Assembly: GCA_016764835.1 (NCBI GenBank)
Contig: JAESRD010000104.1
Span: 1 to 32,299, forward strand
Length of the DNA stretch: 32,299 nucleotides
Reading direction: 5' to 3'
Source: Paracoccaceae bacterium
Lineage (GTDB): Bacteria > Pseudomonadota > Alphaproteobacteria > Rhodobacterales > Rhodobacteraceae
The notes beneath the pieces are model-generated. The model was not told where the DNA came from, made no database searches, and worked only from the letters and a program-made list of their open reading frames with translations. Positions 22,020 to 29,972 of the stretch are shown here, one piece after another. Every line of letters begins with the position of its first letter. Position 1 is the first letter of the stretch. Made by a program: the position numbers and the translations under genes.

Positions 22020-22793
22020 ATGCCGTATACGACCTCCAGCGGAACGCGGATTTACTATGAGGCGCATGGGCAAGGCCCGGCGATTGTGTTGGTGCACGGC
22101 TCGGGTGGTCACCATGCGGCTTGGTGGCAGCAAGTGCCCTATTTGGCGCGGTGGTATACTGTTGTACTGCCAGATCTACGCGGCTTTGGCCTGTCTGATC
22201 CAGTCGAGGGCGGGCCAGACAGCCTTGATTTTAAGGATGATCTGACGGCGGTTTTGGATGATGCGGGCTTAGACCGGGCGGTCTTTTTGGGCCAGTCTAT
22301 TGGAGCGACACCTTGCATGCGGCTGGCCATGGCCGCGCCCGCACGTGTTGCTGGCCTGATCCTTGCCCATTCGCTTGGCGGTATCAATGATGCTGAGCTG
22401 AATGACATGGCCGCAGCCAACCGGGCTGAGGCGGTGAAATTGCCGGTTATTGACCGGCTGATGAGCAAAAGCTTCCAGCAGGCCAACCCAGAGATGACAT
22501 GGCTGTTTCGCGAGCAGGGCACGTTTAACCACGCCAAGATGCAAGACCTGCGCAATCTTAATGCGGACGGCCCGTCACTGGAGCAAGTCGCCAGCTCTGG
22601 CGTGCCAGTACACTTTCTGGCAGGCGAGGCCGATGCGGTTTTGCGCCCAGAAACAGTGCGCCGCGCCCATGAGAAAACCGCCAATTCATCACTGGCAATC
22701 GTGCCTGATGCGCCGCATTCAATGTATTGGGAGCGCCCGGCTTTGTTTAACGCAGAAGTACACAAATTTTTGCAAAAGGTTTATGGCCAATGA
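22020..22793 (+). CDS. Alpha/beta hydrolase (meta-cleavage/lactonase-like)
   Basis: This 257-aa protein has a complete alpha/beta-hydrolase active site: the oxyanion segment VHGSGG (25-30), nucleophile Ser93 in LGQSIGAT, Asp205 in GEADAVL and His233 in DAPHSMYWE. The overall pattern, PDLRGFGLSDPVEG and a short cap region around 120-170, resembles 3-oxoadipate enol-lactonases, meta-cleavage product hydrolases and esterases of small acids. It starts 14 bases after the small upstream gene and its stop overlaps the aldehyde dehydrogenase start (AATGA). The pairing hydrolase then aldehyde dehydrogenase suggests hydrolysis of an ester, lactone or C-C bond to an aldehyde-containing product, which the next enzyme oxidises. 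This is inference. Confidence 0.87.
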   Translation: MPYTTSSGTRIYYEAHGQGPAIVLVHGSGGHHAAWWQQVPYLARWYTVVLPDLRGFGLSDPVEGGPDSLDFKDDLTAVLDDAGLDRAVFLGQSIGATPCMRLAMAAPARVAGLILAHSLGGINDAELNDMAAANRAEAVKLPVIDRLMSKSFQQANPEMTWLFREQGTFNHAKMQDLRNLNADGPSLEQVASSGVPVHFLAGEADAVLRPETVRRAHEKTANSSLAIVPDAPHSMYWERPALFNAEVHKFLQKVYGQ

Positions 22794-24235
22794 CCCATTC
22801 GCACGACTATCCCGCCCCGCAGCTTTATATCGACGGTGAGTGGACCTATGGCACGTCGGGCAAATCAGAGCCGGTGTTCAACCCCGCCACGGGGCTTGAG
22901 ATTGGCCAAGTGCCGCATGCATCCGATGCTGACCTTGACCGGGCCATTGCGGCTTCGGTCAAAGGCTTCGAGCTTTGGAGCAATACGCCAATTGCAAAGC
23001 GCGCCACTATTTTGCTCAAAGCCATGGATCTGATCTTGTCACGGGCCAAAGAGATTGCCCGGATCGAGACGCTGGAGCAGGGCAAACATTATAAAGAGGC
23101 ATATGGCGAAGTGACCCGTTCTTGCGGCACTATTCGCTGGAATGTTGAAGAAGCGCGGCGCGCTTATGGCCGGGTTATCCCGTCTGCGCCTGACATTCGG
23201 CTGACCACTATTCGCCAGCCGATTGGGCCGGTTGCGGCCTTTGTGCCGTGGAACTTTCCGGCTGGTGGACCGTTGCGTAAGCTGTCTCCGGGGCTGGCGG
23301 CGGGCTGTTCATTTGTGATCAAATGCTCTGAAGAAACACCCGGCACGATCTGCGCCATTGTCAAATGTTTTGAAGAGGCGGGCGTGCCTGCCGGGGTGAT
23401 CAACCTTGTCTTTGGCGACCCGCCGATGATTTCAGAAAAGCTGATAGCGGCAGAACCTATTCGCATGATCGCTTTCACCGGCTCGGTGCCTGTTGGCAAA
23501 CTGATTGCCAGCCATGCGGCCAAAGTCATGAAGCCCTGCATCATGGAACTTGGCGGCCATGCGCCGGTGATCGTGTGCGCTGATGCCGACCCTGTTGTTG
23601 CGGCGCAGCGGGCTGTATTTGCCAAATTTATGAATGCGGGTCAGGTTTGCACCTCGCCGTCACGGTTTATTGTGCATGAAAGCCTGCATGACAAATTTGT
23701 TGAAACCTTTGTGGCCGGGGCTAAAAAGCTGAAGATTGGCAATGGGTTAGTGGACGGTGTGCAAATGGGACCAATGGCCAATCCGCGCCGGATTGAAGCA
23801 ATGGAAGCGCTCATCAAAGACGCTGTTGCCAAAGGCGCTAAGATTGAGACAGGCGGCAGCCGTCATGGCAATACGGGTTGGTTCTTTGAACCAACCGTGC
23901 TGACAGATGTGCCGCTTGAGGCTGACATGATGCAGCTAGAACCCTTTGGCCCCCTGGCCCCAATCCGTAAGTTTAGCGATCTTGATGCCGCATTGGCCGA
24001 GGCCAATAGCACACCCTACGGTCTTGCCGCCTATGGGTTTACTGAGAGTGCTGCCACCGCTGAGAAGCTGGCACGCGGACTTGAGGCTGGCATATTATCA
24101 ATTAACCACACGGCCGGGTCGGTGCATGAAGCCCCCTCTGGCGGTGTCAAAGAAAGCGGCTATGGCCGCGAAGGCGGGCCAGAGGGCTATGACGCCTATA
24201 CCGTGACCAAACGCATTTCACATCGTTTGTATTAA
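22790..24235 (+). CDS. NAD(P)-dependent aldehyde dehydrogenase, semialdehyde dehydrogenase-like
   Basis: This 481-aa protein has the full ALDH active site: Asn155 in PWNFPAGG, Lys178, Glu253 in MELGGHAP and nucleophile Cys287 in NAGQVCTSPSR. The long substrate-binding segments, including ELWSNTPIAKRATILLKAMD and the end TVTKRISHRLY, group it with succinate-semialdehyde-type dehydrogenases. Whether it prefers NAD or NADP is not readable. Its ATG overlaps the alpha/beta hydrolase stop by four bases. A second, separate ALDH is encoded at 25286. Its likely task is oxidation of an aldehyde released by the hydrolase to the corresponding acid. Confidence 0.9.
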   Translation: MTHSHDYPAPQLYIDGEWTYGTSGKSEPVFNPATGLEIGQVPHASDADLDRAIAASVKGFELWSNTPIAKRATILLKAMDLILSRAKEIARIETLEQGKHYKEAYGEVTRSCGTIRWNVEEARRAYGRVIPSAPDIRLTTIRQPIGPVAAFVPWNFPAGGPLRKLSPGLAAGCSFVIKCSEETPGTICAIVKCFEEAGVPAGVINLVFGDPPMISEKLIAAEPIRMIAFTGSVPVGKLIASHAAKVMKPCIMELGGHAPVIVCADADPVVAAQRAVFAKFMNAGQVCTSPSRFIVHESLHDKFVETFVAGAKKLKIGNGLVDGVQMGPMANPRRIEAMEALIKDAVAKGAKIETGGSRHGNTGWFFEPTVLTDVPLEADMMQLEPFGPLAPIRKFSDLDAALAEANSTPYGLAAYGFTESAATAEKLARGLEAGILSINHTAGSVHEAPSGGVKESGYGREGGPEGYDAYTVTKRISHRLY

Positions 24236-24247
24236 GGGGACCCAGAG

Positions 24248-24418
24248 ATGAGCCATAAGCCATACCACACCGACGCCGCCACACCTGATGACGATCACCC
24301 GCGCGCGGGCTGGTACATAAAGATCGATGAGGACGGCGAGGGGCAAGTCTTTGGCCCCTTTGCCACAGAGCCGCATGCGGAGCATTTTGCCGAGCATGTA
24401 TTGGAACAAGGCCACTAG
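24248..24418 (+). CDS. Uncharacterised 56-aa His/acid-rich protein, end of the hydrolase/ALDH operon
   Basis: The ATG at 24248 is 12 bases after the aldehyde dehydrogenase stop, with AAGGGGA just upstream. The product (MSHKPYHTDAATPDDDHPRA, then GWYIKIDEDGEGQVFGPFAT, then EPHAEHFAEHVLEQGH) holds nine His and many acidic residues and one hydrophobic core phrase. The middle resembles short proteins whose only motif is W-Y-x-I/V-x-x-D...G-P-F-x-T, which occurs in small uncharacterised proteins. A terminator lies 12 bases past the stop. It is too short for usual gene finders. Translation is likely from position and ribosome-binding site; function is unknown. The histidine pattern could bind a metal. 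Confidence 0.7.
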   Translation: MSHKPYHTDAATPDDDHPRAGWYIKIDEDGEGQVFGPFATEPHAEHFAEHVLEQGH

Positions 24419-24429
24419 CAAACAAGGCC

Positions 24430-24470
24430 ATGCTGCACACTCTTTTGCGGATGTGCAGCATTTTCTCTTT
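24430..24470 (+). terminator. Rho-independent terminator of the hydrolase/ALDH operon
   Basis: ATGCTGCACA (24430-24439) pairs perfectly with TGTGCAGCAT (24452-24461) around a 12-base loop, followed by TTTCTCTTT. It ends the plus-strand operon started at 21841. Confidence 0.93.
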
Positions 24471-24521
24471 GTTTGGCGCGGGCTATCTAATTGCCTAACT
24501 GAGATCTTCGCAGGGTGATGG

Positions 24522-25289
24522 TTAGTGTTCGTGGGCGTTTTTCGTACCTTTGCGCCAGTAATTGGCGGCCTTAAAATGCCGATCTGGCAGCCCCAATTTA
24601 CCTAGCTTTTCACGTGCTAGCGCCACCATCGTCGCCTCACCCGCGACAAAGACAAACCCGTCACCATGGGCGGGCAGGGTTAGCGCAGCTAAATGTTTGC
24701 AGAGCGTGTCACCCTGATCTTGACACACCCAAGTAATGCGCGCAGCGCCGCCAAATGGCTGCGCGTCAGCCGCAGTTGGTATCTCGACGATAGCGCGAAT
24801 ATCACTGCCCTCAGGCAGCTCTTCAATCCGGCGGGCAATGGCCGGAAAGGATGTTAGATCACCTATCATCAAGTGCCAGTCTATTTGGCCCTCAATAACA
24901 AATGAGCCGCGCGGACCGCCCATCCCCAACGTGTCGCCAGCCTGCGCATTTTCGGCCCAAGCGCCGGCAACGCCAACATCGTGGATGACGAAATCAATGG
25001 TCAGCTCTAAGCGCGCCGCATCGAAGAAGCGCGGGGTATAGTCGCGCATTTCAGGGCGTTCATTCGGCCAGATAAGCCCGCGCTCTCCGGGGCTAGGTTG
25101 GTCCAGCTTTTCTCCCTCAGGTGGAAAGAACAGCCGGATATGGTCGTCAAACCCCGGACTTTCAAAACCCTTTAATTCGGCCGAATGCAGCACGATCCGC
25201 ACCATGTTTGGGGTTAGGCGGGTGTTTGAAACAACGCCTAACCGACGAAACCGGGCGGTGCGCCGTTCGCGACGTGTGCTGATACTCAT
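24522..25289 (-). CDS. Siderophore-interacting-protein (SIP) family flavoprotein, NAD(P)H-ferric reductase-like
   Basis: This 255-aa protein is of normal SIP length. The FAD-binding phrase is MRDYTPRFFD (81-90), with the Arg-x-Tyr-Thr-Pro order of the family. GVAGAWAENAQAGDTLGMGG is the flavin/nucleotide linker, FVFVAGEATMV is the C-terminal pyridine-nucleotide site, and the end ANYWRKGTKNAHEH is the SIP signature. Such proteins reduce Fe(III)-siderophores in the cytoplasm; YqjH is the E. coli example, controlled by the PadR-type repressor YqjI. Here the ATG overlaps the aldehyde dehydrogenase stop (ATGA), with no siderophore gene nearby, so an electron-delivery role for the pathway is possible. 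The candidate operator of the YqjI-like regulator at 4281-4340 is not found before this operon. Confidence 0.87.
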   Translation of the reverse strand: MSISTRRERRTARFRRLGVVSNTRLTPNMVRIVLHSAELKGFESPGFDDHIRLFFPPEGEKLDQPSPGERGLIWPNERPEMRDYTPRFFDAARLELTIDFVIHDVGVAGAWAENAQAGDTLGMGGPRGSFVIEGQIDWHLMIGDLTSFPAIARRIEELPEGSDIRAIVEIPTAADAQPFGGAARITWVCQDQGDTLCKHLAALTLPAHGDGFVFVAGEATMVALAREKLGKLGLPDRHFKAANYWRKGTKNAHEH

Positions 25290-26722
25290 GGCTGAATATA
25301 AGTTGTTTTGGTGACGGTATAAAAGTCTACCGCGGCGCGGCCCTGCTCGCGTGCGCCATAGCTAGAGCCTTTGCGCCCACCAAAGGGGACATGAAAATCG
25401 ACGCCAGCCGTTGGCAAATTGACCGTGACCATCCCCGATGCCGACTTGCGTTTGAAGTCAGAGGCGTATTTGAGACTGGTGGTGCAGATGCCCGACGAAA
25501 GGCCAAAGTCTGAATCATTGGCAACTTCCAGCGCGGCGTCATAGTCTTTGACCCGTATCACGCTGGCCACCGGCCCAAAGATTTCTTCGCGGGCGATCCG
25601 CATATCGTTTTGCACCTCGGTGAAGATTGCGGGTGAGAGGTAAAAGCCCGGTGTTTCACGGTTGAGCACATCGCCGCCAGTGATCAATTTGGCTCCCGCT
25701 TTCTGACCAATCTGGATGTAAGCGAGATCTTGAGCCAATTGTTTGTCATCAACAACTGGGCCGATCATGGTGCTTTCATCCAGGGCATTGCCAACGGTAA
25801 GCGCTTGGGTGGCTATTTTCATCGCCGCCACAAACCTGTCATGTATGCCTTGTGTCACCACGATACGGGTTGATGCGGTGCAACGCTGCCCCGTGCCAAA
25901 GAATGCCCCGTTAACGGCAATGCCAACTGCAATATCGAGGTCGGCATCGTCGAGCACGACCAGCGGGCTTTTGCCGCCCAGTTCGAGCTGAATTTTCTTG
26001 AGTGGAAAGGCTTTGGTGGCGCATTGCGCAACATGCAGCCCGACCGCTTGCGAGCCAGTAAACGAGATTGCGTTGACATCATCATGGTTAAGGATTGCTT
26101 CGCCAACCACCCGGCCTTGGCCGAGAACAAGATTAAAAACGCCCTTCGGGACGCCAGCATCGGCGATAATTTTGGAGAGCAAAAAAGCGGAATGCGGCAC
26201 CAAATCCGCGGGCTTGAACACGACGGTATTGCCATAGGCGAGGGCTGGGGCAATCTTCCAGGCGGGGATGGCCAGCGGATAGTTCCACGGCGCGATTATG
26301 CCAACAACACCAACAGGTTCACGGGTTACTTCTATTTCAACACCGGGTCGAATAGATGCAATTTTAATGCCTTCCATGCGCAGCGTTTCACCGGCGTAAA
26401 ACTCAAAAAGCTGACCGGCACGGGTAGCCTCGCCCTTGCCTTCGGCGAGGGTCTTTCCCTGCTCTCGGCTTAGCTCAAAGCCCAAGCGGTCTACATCTGC
26501 AAAGATTGCAGCGCCAATTCTGCGCAGCAGATCATGACGCTGCATTGGCCCCGAATGAGACCAGGTTTTAAGCGCCTCCTTGGCCGCCGCCACGGCATCA
26601 TCAACGTCAACCGCTGTTGCGCGGGCAAAGGCACCGATCACATCATTTGTGTCAGAGGGGTTGATGTTTTGGCTGGCCTCATCGCTGCCAACCCATGTGC
26701 CATTGATATAATGTTGAAACAT
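25286..26722 (-). CDS. Aldehyde dehydrogenase, alpha-ketoglutarate-semialdehyde dehydrogenase-like
   Basis: The 478-aa reading from ATG 26722 (MFQHYINGTWVGSDEASQNI) is preferred to a TTG two codons earlier; AAGGA stands nine bases upstream. Active-site residues are all present: Asn147 in APWNYPLA, Lys170, Glu248 in LELGGKSP and Cys281 in GTGQRCTASTR. The phrases FFGTGQRCTASTRIVV and VPFGGRKGSSYGAREQGRAA fit the alpha-ketoglutarate-semialdehyde dehydrogenase group that closes pentose, hydroxyproline and glucarate routes by giving 2-oxoglutarate. Related substrates such as glutarate semialdehydes remain possible. It overlaps the SIP gene by four bases. The divergent ABM gene begins 163 bp away. 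Confidence 0.88.
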   Translation of the reverse strand: MFQHYINGTWVGSDEASQNINPSDTNDVIGAFARATAVDVDDAVAAAKEALKTWSHSGPMQRHDLLRRIGAAIFADVDRLGFELSREQGKTLAEGKGEATRAGQLFEFYAGETLRMEGIKIASIRPGVEIEVTREPVGVVGIIAPWNYPLAIPAWKIAPALAYGNTVVFKPADLVPHSAFLLSKIIADAGVPKGVFNLVLGQGRVVGEAILNHDDVNAISFTGSQAVGLHVAQCATKAFPLKKIQLELGGKSPLVVLDDADLDIAVGIAVNGAFFGTGQRCTASTRIVVTQGIHDRFVAAMKIATQALTVGNALDESTMIGPVVDDKQLAQDLAYIQIGQKAGAKLITGGDVLNRETPGFYLSPAIFTEVQNDMRIAREEIFGPVASVIRVKDYDAALEVANDSDFGLSSGICTTSLKYASDFKRKSASGMVTVNLPTAGVDFHVPFGGRKGSSYGAREQGRAAVDFYTVTKTTYIQP

Positions 26723-26885
26723 GCGCAAAATTCCTTTTCAGTTGTTCGCAGACTATCAGCCAAGACAGGGTTTTGCAGGTAAGCGGGGCGTGACGCTAAA
26801 GAACGCGCGCCGCGACAATTCTCTATTTTCAGGGCCGTAAAACCCGTTAGAATGGGCAAAAGAACCTAATATTTTGGAGTGAACT

Positions 26886-27188
26886 ATGATCCGCGAAGTC
26901 GCAAATCTGACAATTATTGACGGCAGTGAGGTTGCCTTTTTGGCCGCTGTTGAGCAGGCTGTTCCATTGTTTAAAGCCGCAAAAGGCTGCACGGCCATGC
27001 GGCTTGAAAAAGTGATTGAGACGCCAAACCTGTACCGTCTGATCGTGCTTTGGGAAACGCTGGACGATCACAATGTCACATTTCGAAATTCAGAGGATTT
27101 TCAGAAATGGCGCGCTCTGGCGGGCCCGTATTTCTCAAAGGCGCCGGACGTCGACCATTCGGAAATTATCGTTGCCGGATTCGACTAG
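26886..27188 (+). CDS. ABM (antibiotic biosynthesis monooxygenase-like) family protein
   Basis: This 100-aa ferredoxin-like protein starts with MIREVANLTIIDGSEVAFLA, and has the ABM phrases GCTAMRLEKVIETPNLYRLI and LWETLDDHNVTFRNSEDFQK, with WRALAGPYFS near the C-terminus. Most members are small dimers acting as cofactor-free monooxygenases, heme-degrading enzymes or unknown binding proteins; no catalytic residue can be assigned. GGAGTG lies six bases before the ATG. A tentative promoter (TTTTCA, 16 bases, TAGAAT) lies upstream near 26825-26855. It is a single gene, divergent from the ALDH-SIP operon and convergent with the CoA-lyase operon, with 68 bp between stops and no clear terminator there. 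Confidence 0.8.
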   Translation: MIREVANLTIIDGSEVAFLAAVEQAVPLFKAAKGCTAMRLEKVIETPNLYRLIVLWETLDDHNVTFRNSEDFQKWRALAGPYFSKAPDVDHSEIIVAGFD

Positions 27189-27256
27189 CAGGCTTGCTTT
27201 CATCCTTCAGAGGTGAGTAACGCGTGAGGCCAGCACCTGTTCATTTGGGCTCTGAC

Positions 27257-28048
27257 CTATTGTGCAGCCAGTACTGCACGGGCTTCTTGGCGAACAGGTT
27301 CATCGACCATTTGTCCGTTTAGTATTGAGACACCTGCCGCAAGGGCCAAGACTTTCTTGGCCCAATCAATGCGGGCTTCGGACGACTTGAAGCTCTGCAT
27401 AACAGGCGCGATCTGCTTGGGGTGAATGCATAATTTGCCGCCCATTCCGAGCCGTTTCGCATTCATCGCATCTGCGCGCGTGGTGCTCATATCTGATAGG
27501 TCGGTTGTTACACCGTCTATTGGCGCGGCGAGCGCGCCTAAACGCGACGCCATAACAAGCGCCATACGTGCCGGGAGCAACAGGTCGGCATCATGAGCGC
27601 AGCCCAAATCTACGCAATAGTCCAAAGACCCAAAAATAAAGCGCTCAATGCCGTCATGCATGGCCAAATCTTGTGCCTGAACCATGCCGCGTGCGGTCTC
27701 GATCAGCGCCAGAACTGGTGCATGTCTTTTCAGCCGCGCAATGGTCTGATCTGTAGCCTCACAAATCTCGGATTTTGGTAAGACCACGCCTGCTATGGGC
27801 AGCTGGAGCACGGCGTTCATGTCGGCCAAATGATGCGACGATGCGGTACCATTTATCCGAACCAGAACCGGTAGATCGGTGAAGTCGCACCTTAGCGCGT
27901 CGCGGGCGGCGTTCTTTTCTTCGGGGTTTACGGCATCTTCGAGGTCCAAAATTATGGCGTCACAGCCCGAGGCCGCGGCTTTCTCAAAGCGGTCAGGCCG
28001 GGTGGCCGGAACGAAAAGCGGGGCGCGGATTTTGTCGAGACTTACCAT
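27257..28048 (-). CDS. CitE/HpcH-type CoA-ester lyase (malyl-CoA/citramalyl-CoA lyase-like)
   Basis: The 263-aa reading from ATG 28048 (MVSLDKIRAPLFVPATRPDR) is preferred because the longer frame (28096) runs inside the upstream gene; the ATG overlaps that gene's stop by seven bases. Landmarks are AIILDLEDAV (31-40), Arg65 in VLVRING, Glu116 in LALIETARGM, Asp143 in IFGSLDYCVDLG, and GGKLCIHPKQI. Glu and Asp hold the Mg2+ in this family. The reaction is cleavage of a 3-hydroxyacyl-CoA dicarboxylate to acetyl- or propionyl-CoA and glyoxylate or pyruvate. The preceding hydratase and CoA-transferase make (S)-citramalyl-CoA or beta-methylmalyl-CoA the likely type of substrate. It ends the four-gene operon. 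Confidence 0.85.
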   Translation of the reverse strand: MVSLDKIRAPLFVPATRPDRFEKAAASGCDAIILDLEDAVNPEEKNAARDALRCDFTDLPVLVRINGTASSHHLADMNAVLQLPIAGVVLPKSEICEATDQTIARLKRHAPVLALIETARGMVQAQDLAMHDGIERFIFGSLDYCVDLGCAHDADLLLPARMALVMASRLGALAAPIDGVTTDLSDMSTTRADAMNAKRLGMGGKLCIHPKQIAPVMQSFKSSEARIDWAKKVLALAAGVSILNGQMVDEPVRQEARAVLAAQ

Positions 28049-28872
28049 GTGGCTGATGCCTTGATGGATACCGGGCCACCGGGCTGTGCTGCCCAAAGGC
28101 TGAGCCCGTTTGGCGCTGAATCTGCGTTTAATTCCAAAGCTGCCCCGCCCTCGATAGCTGAGAGCAGACGGTATGAGAACAGGCCGGGGCGGCTGTCTTT
28201 TTTGGCGGCGGCATAATGGGCCAGCAGCGTGGCTTGTAGGGGGCCGTGGGTGACGAGACCGGCGTAGTTTTCGGTGTCACGGGCATAGGGCGCGTCGTAA
28301 TGGATGCGGTGGCCGTTAAAGGTCAGCGCGGAATAGCGAAAGAGCAGCGGTGAGGAAATTGCGCAAGATTTCGACTTTGCGCCTCGGGGGGCTTGGGCAT
28401 CTGGCTTGCGCTTTTCGCCTTGGCTTGGTGTGCGGTAGACGATGTCTTGGCGCTCGCGGATGGCCAACTTGTCACCACAGGAAAAATAATGCCGGACTGT
28501 GACGAAACAGAGGCTGCCACTGCGACCCTCTTTTGCCGCAACATCTTCGATCACCGAGCGTCTGGTCACGACATCGCCGATGGATATCGGATTGAGGGTT
28601 TCGCATGAGCCGCCAGCCCACATGCGCAAAGGCAACGGCACAGGCGGCAGGAAACCGCCGCGCTTTGGGTGGCCATCGGGGCCGAGCTGTGCGGTCGGCA
28701 CACAGGGCTGGGCCAGACAATAATGTACAAAATATGGGGCGGGGCTGCCCAGATCAGTAGGCGCTTCCAGATCAAAAGTCGCATTGAATTTGGCGGCGAG
28801 GCTCGGTGTAAGCTGCTCGGTGGCACTCTCCTCACGGCCTATCCATTTTTGCAGAACCTTAATATCCATCAT
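28042..28872 (-). CDS. MaoC/FAS1-dehydratase-like CoA hydratase (mesaconyl-C4-CoA or itaconyl-CoA hydratase-like)
   Basis: This 276-aa protein has a double hot-dog layout. The N-terminal half (YFVHYCLAQPCVPTAQLGPD, then RMWAGGSCETLNPISIGDVV) is a FAS1-dehydratase type hot-dog. The C-terminal half contains the hydratase-2 motif FRYSALTFNGHRIHYDAPYA (178-197) and GLVTHGPLQATLLAHY (205-220), with His191 and Asp193 the likely catalytic pair. This arrangement is that of mesaconyl-C4-CoA hydratase (Meh) of the 3-hydroxypropionate bicycle and itaconyl-CoA hydratase (Ich). It starts by an ATGA overlap with the CoA-transferase and overlaps the lyase start by seven bases, so all are translated as one unit. 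The hydration product would feed the lyase directly. Confidence 0.85.
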   Translation of the reverse strand: MMDIKVLQKWIGREESATEQLTPSLAAKFNATFDLEAPTDLGSPAPYFVHYCLAQPCVPTAQLGPDGHPKRGGFLPPVPLPLRMWAGGSCETLNPISIGDVVTRRSVIEDVAAKEGRSGSLCFVTVRHYFSCGDKLAIRERQDIVYRTPSQGEKRKPDAQAPRGAKSKSCAISSPLLFRYSALTFNGHRIHYDAPYARDTENYAGLVTHGPLQATLLAHYAAAKKDSRPGLFSYRLLSAIEGGAALELNADSAPNGLSLWAAQPGGPVSIKASATW

Positions 28873-29972
28873 TTTTGTCTTTCATCTAATGCCGGGACCG
28901 GACCATATTCGCGCGTGGTCGCCGCAAATATAGGGGCCGGGGCAGGGTAGGACACGGGGCCATTTTGGGTCTGGACGGTGATGCGCCGCAAATGCGGGTG
29001 ATCTGAAAGCCCTTGCATGTCGTTGACTGATGCGAGGGCGACATCGGCTTGCAGCAGCAGCTCAATTGCGGCGTCCTTGGTCAGCTGGGCCATTTTTGCG
29101 GCGACCATATTATCTGTCACAGACCGGTTGGCAACGCGGGCAATATTGGTGGCAAAACGCGGGTCATCAGCGATTTGGGGCGCGTTCAGGAAGGTTTTGC
29201 ACATCTTGCGCCATTCACGGTCACTTTGAATGGCAACCAGAATGAGGAAGCCGTCCTTTGTTTTGAAGCTGCCATAAGGGGCGATTGACGGATGCGACAT
29301 GCCATTGCGTTTAGGTGAGCGCCCGGCCTCATGGTTTAGCAGCGGCACGGTCAGCCAATCGGCCATAACATCAAACATAGACACTGAAATTTGCACGCCT
29401 TTTCCATTGATGCCGCGGGCAATCAGCGCCTCAAGTATTGCCGAATACGCGGTGGCGCCGGTGGCAATATCGGCGATTGAGAGGCCAACGCGGGACGGCC
29501 CGTCTGGGCTGCCGGTCAATGAACACAGGCCCGCTTCGGCCTGAACAAGCAGATCATAGGCTTTGCGGTCAGCCATAGGGCCGGTCTGGCCATAGCCGGT
29601 GATTGCACAGGTAATCAGACGCGGAAAATCGCGCTGGAGCCTGCTCTCATCAAACCCCATCCGGGCCAGCGCGCCGTGGCGCAGGTTTTGCACAAGAACA
29701 TCTGCGGATGCGATAAGCTCTTCGAGCTGGGCCTTGCCAGCATCGGTTGACAGATCGACGACTTGCGATGATTTTCCCCGGTTGAGCCAGACAAAATAGC
29801 TCGACAGACCCGCCGCCGCACCATCATAGCCACGGGCAAAATCACCCTCTGGGCGCTCTATTTTGGTCACCGACGCACCGGCATCAGCAAGCCGGGCAGT
29901 GCAAAACGGCGCAGCGACGGCCTGTTCAACGGCAATCACTTTGAGCCCTGTTAGCGGGCCTGTGGCGGCCAT
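28869..29972 (-). CDS. Family III (CaiB/BaiF) CoA-transferase
   Basis: This 367-aa protein has the family III entry GLKVIAVEQAVAAPFCTARL, KIERPEGDFARGYDG, LNRGKSSQVVDLS and ADVLVQNLRHGA. The catalytic Asp is Asp140 in KAYDLLVQAEAGL, with ITGYGQTGP just before it and GVQISVSMFDVMADW near 195-210. The enzyme moves CoA from a donor such as succinyl-CoA or acetyl-CoA to an organic acid by an anhydride mechanism; which acid is unknown. Its ATG shares one base with the ACAD stop (TAATG), and its own stop overlaps the hydratase start. With the next two genes this is the same enzyme set as itaconate degradation (Ict-Ich-Ccl), with the CoA-transferase replacing Ict. Confidence 0.9.
   Translation of the reverse strand: MAATGPLTGLKVIAVEQAVAAPFCTARLADAGASVTKIERPEGDFARGYDGAAAGLSSYFVWLNRGKSSQVVDLSTDAGKAQLEELIASADVLVQNLRHGALARMGFDESRLQRDFPRLITCAITGYGQTGPMADRKAYDLLVQAEAGLCSLTGSPDGPSRVGLSIADIATGATAYSAILEALIARGINGKGVQISVSMFDVMADWLTVPLLNHEAGRSPKRNGMSHPSIAPYGSFKTKDGFLILVAIQSDREWRKMCKTFLNAPQIADDPRFATNIARVANRSVTDNMVAAKMAQLTKDAAIELLLQADVALASVNDMQGLSDHPHLRRITVQTQNGPVSYPAPAPIFAATTREYGPVPALDERQK

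Noticed and set aside
27210..27229. GAGGTGAGTAACGCGTGAGG resembles a conserved stretch of 16S rRNA (about 15 identical bases).
   Set aside because: Only one short match exists in the 68-bp gap between two convergent genes, with no other rRNA segment around it. A chance match of this length is not very unlikely in 32 kb.
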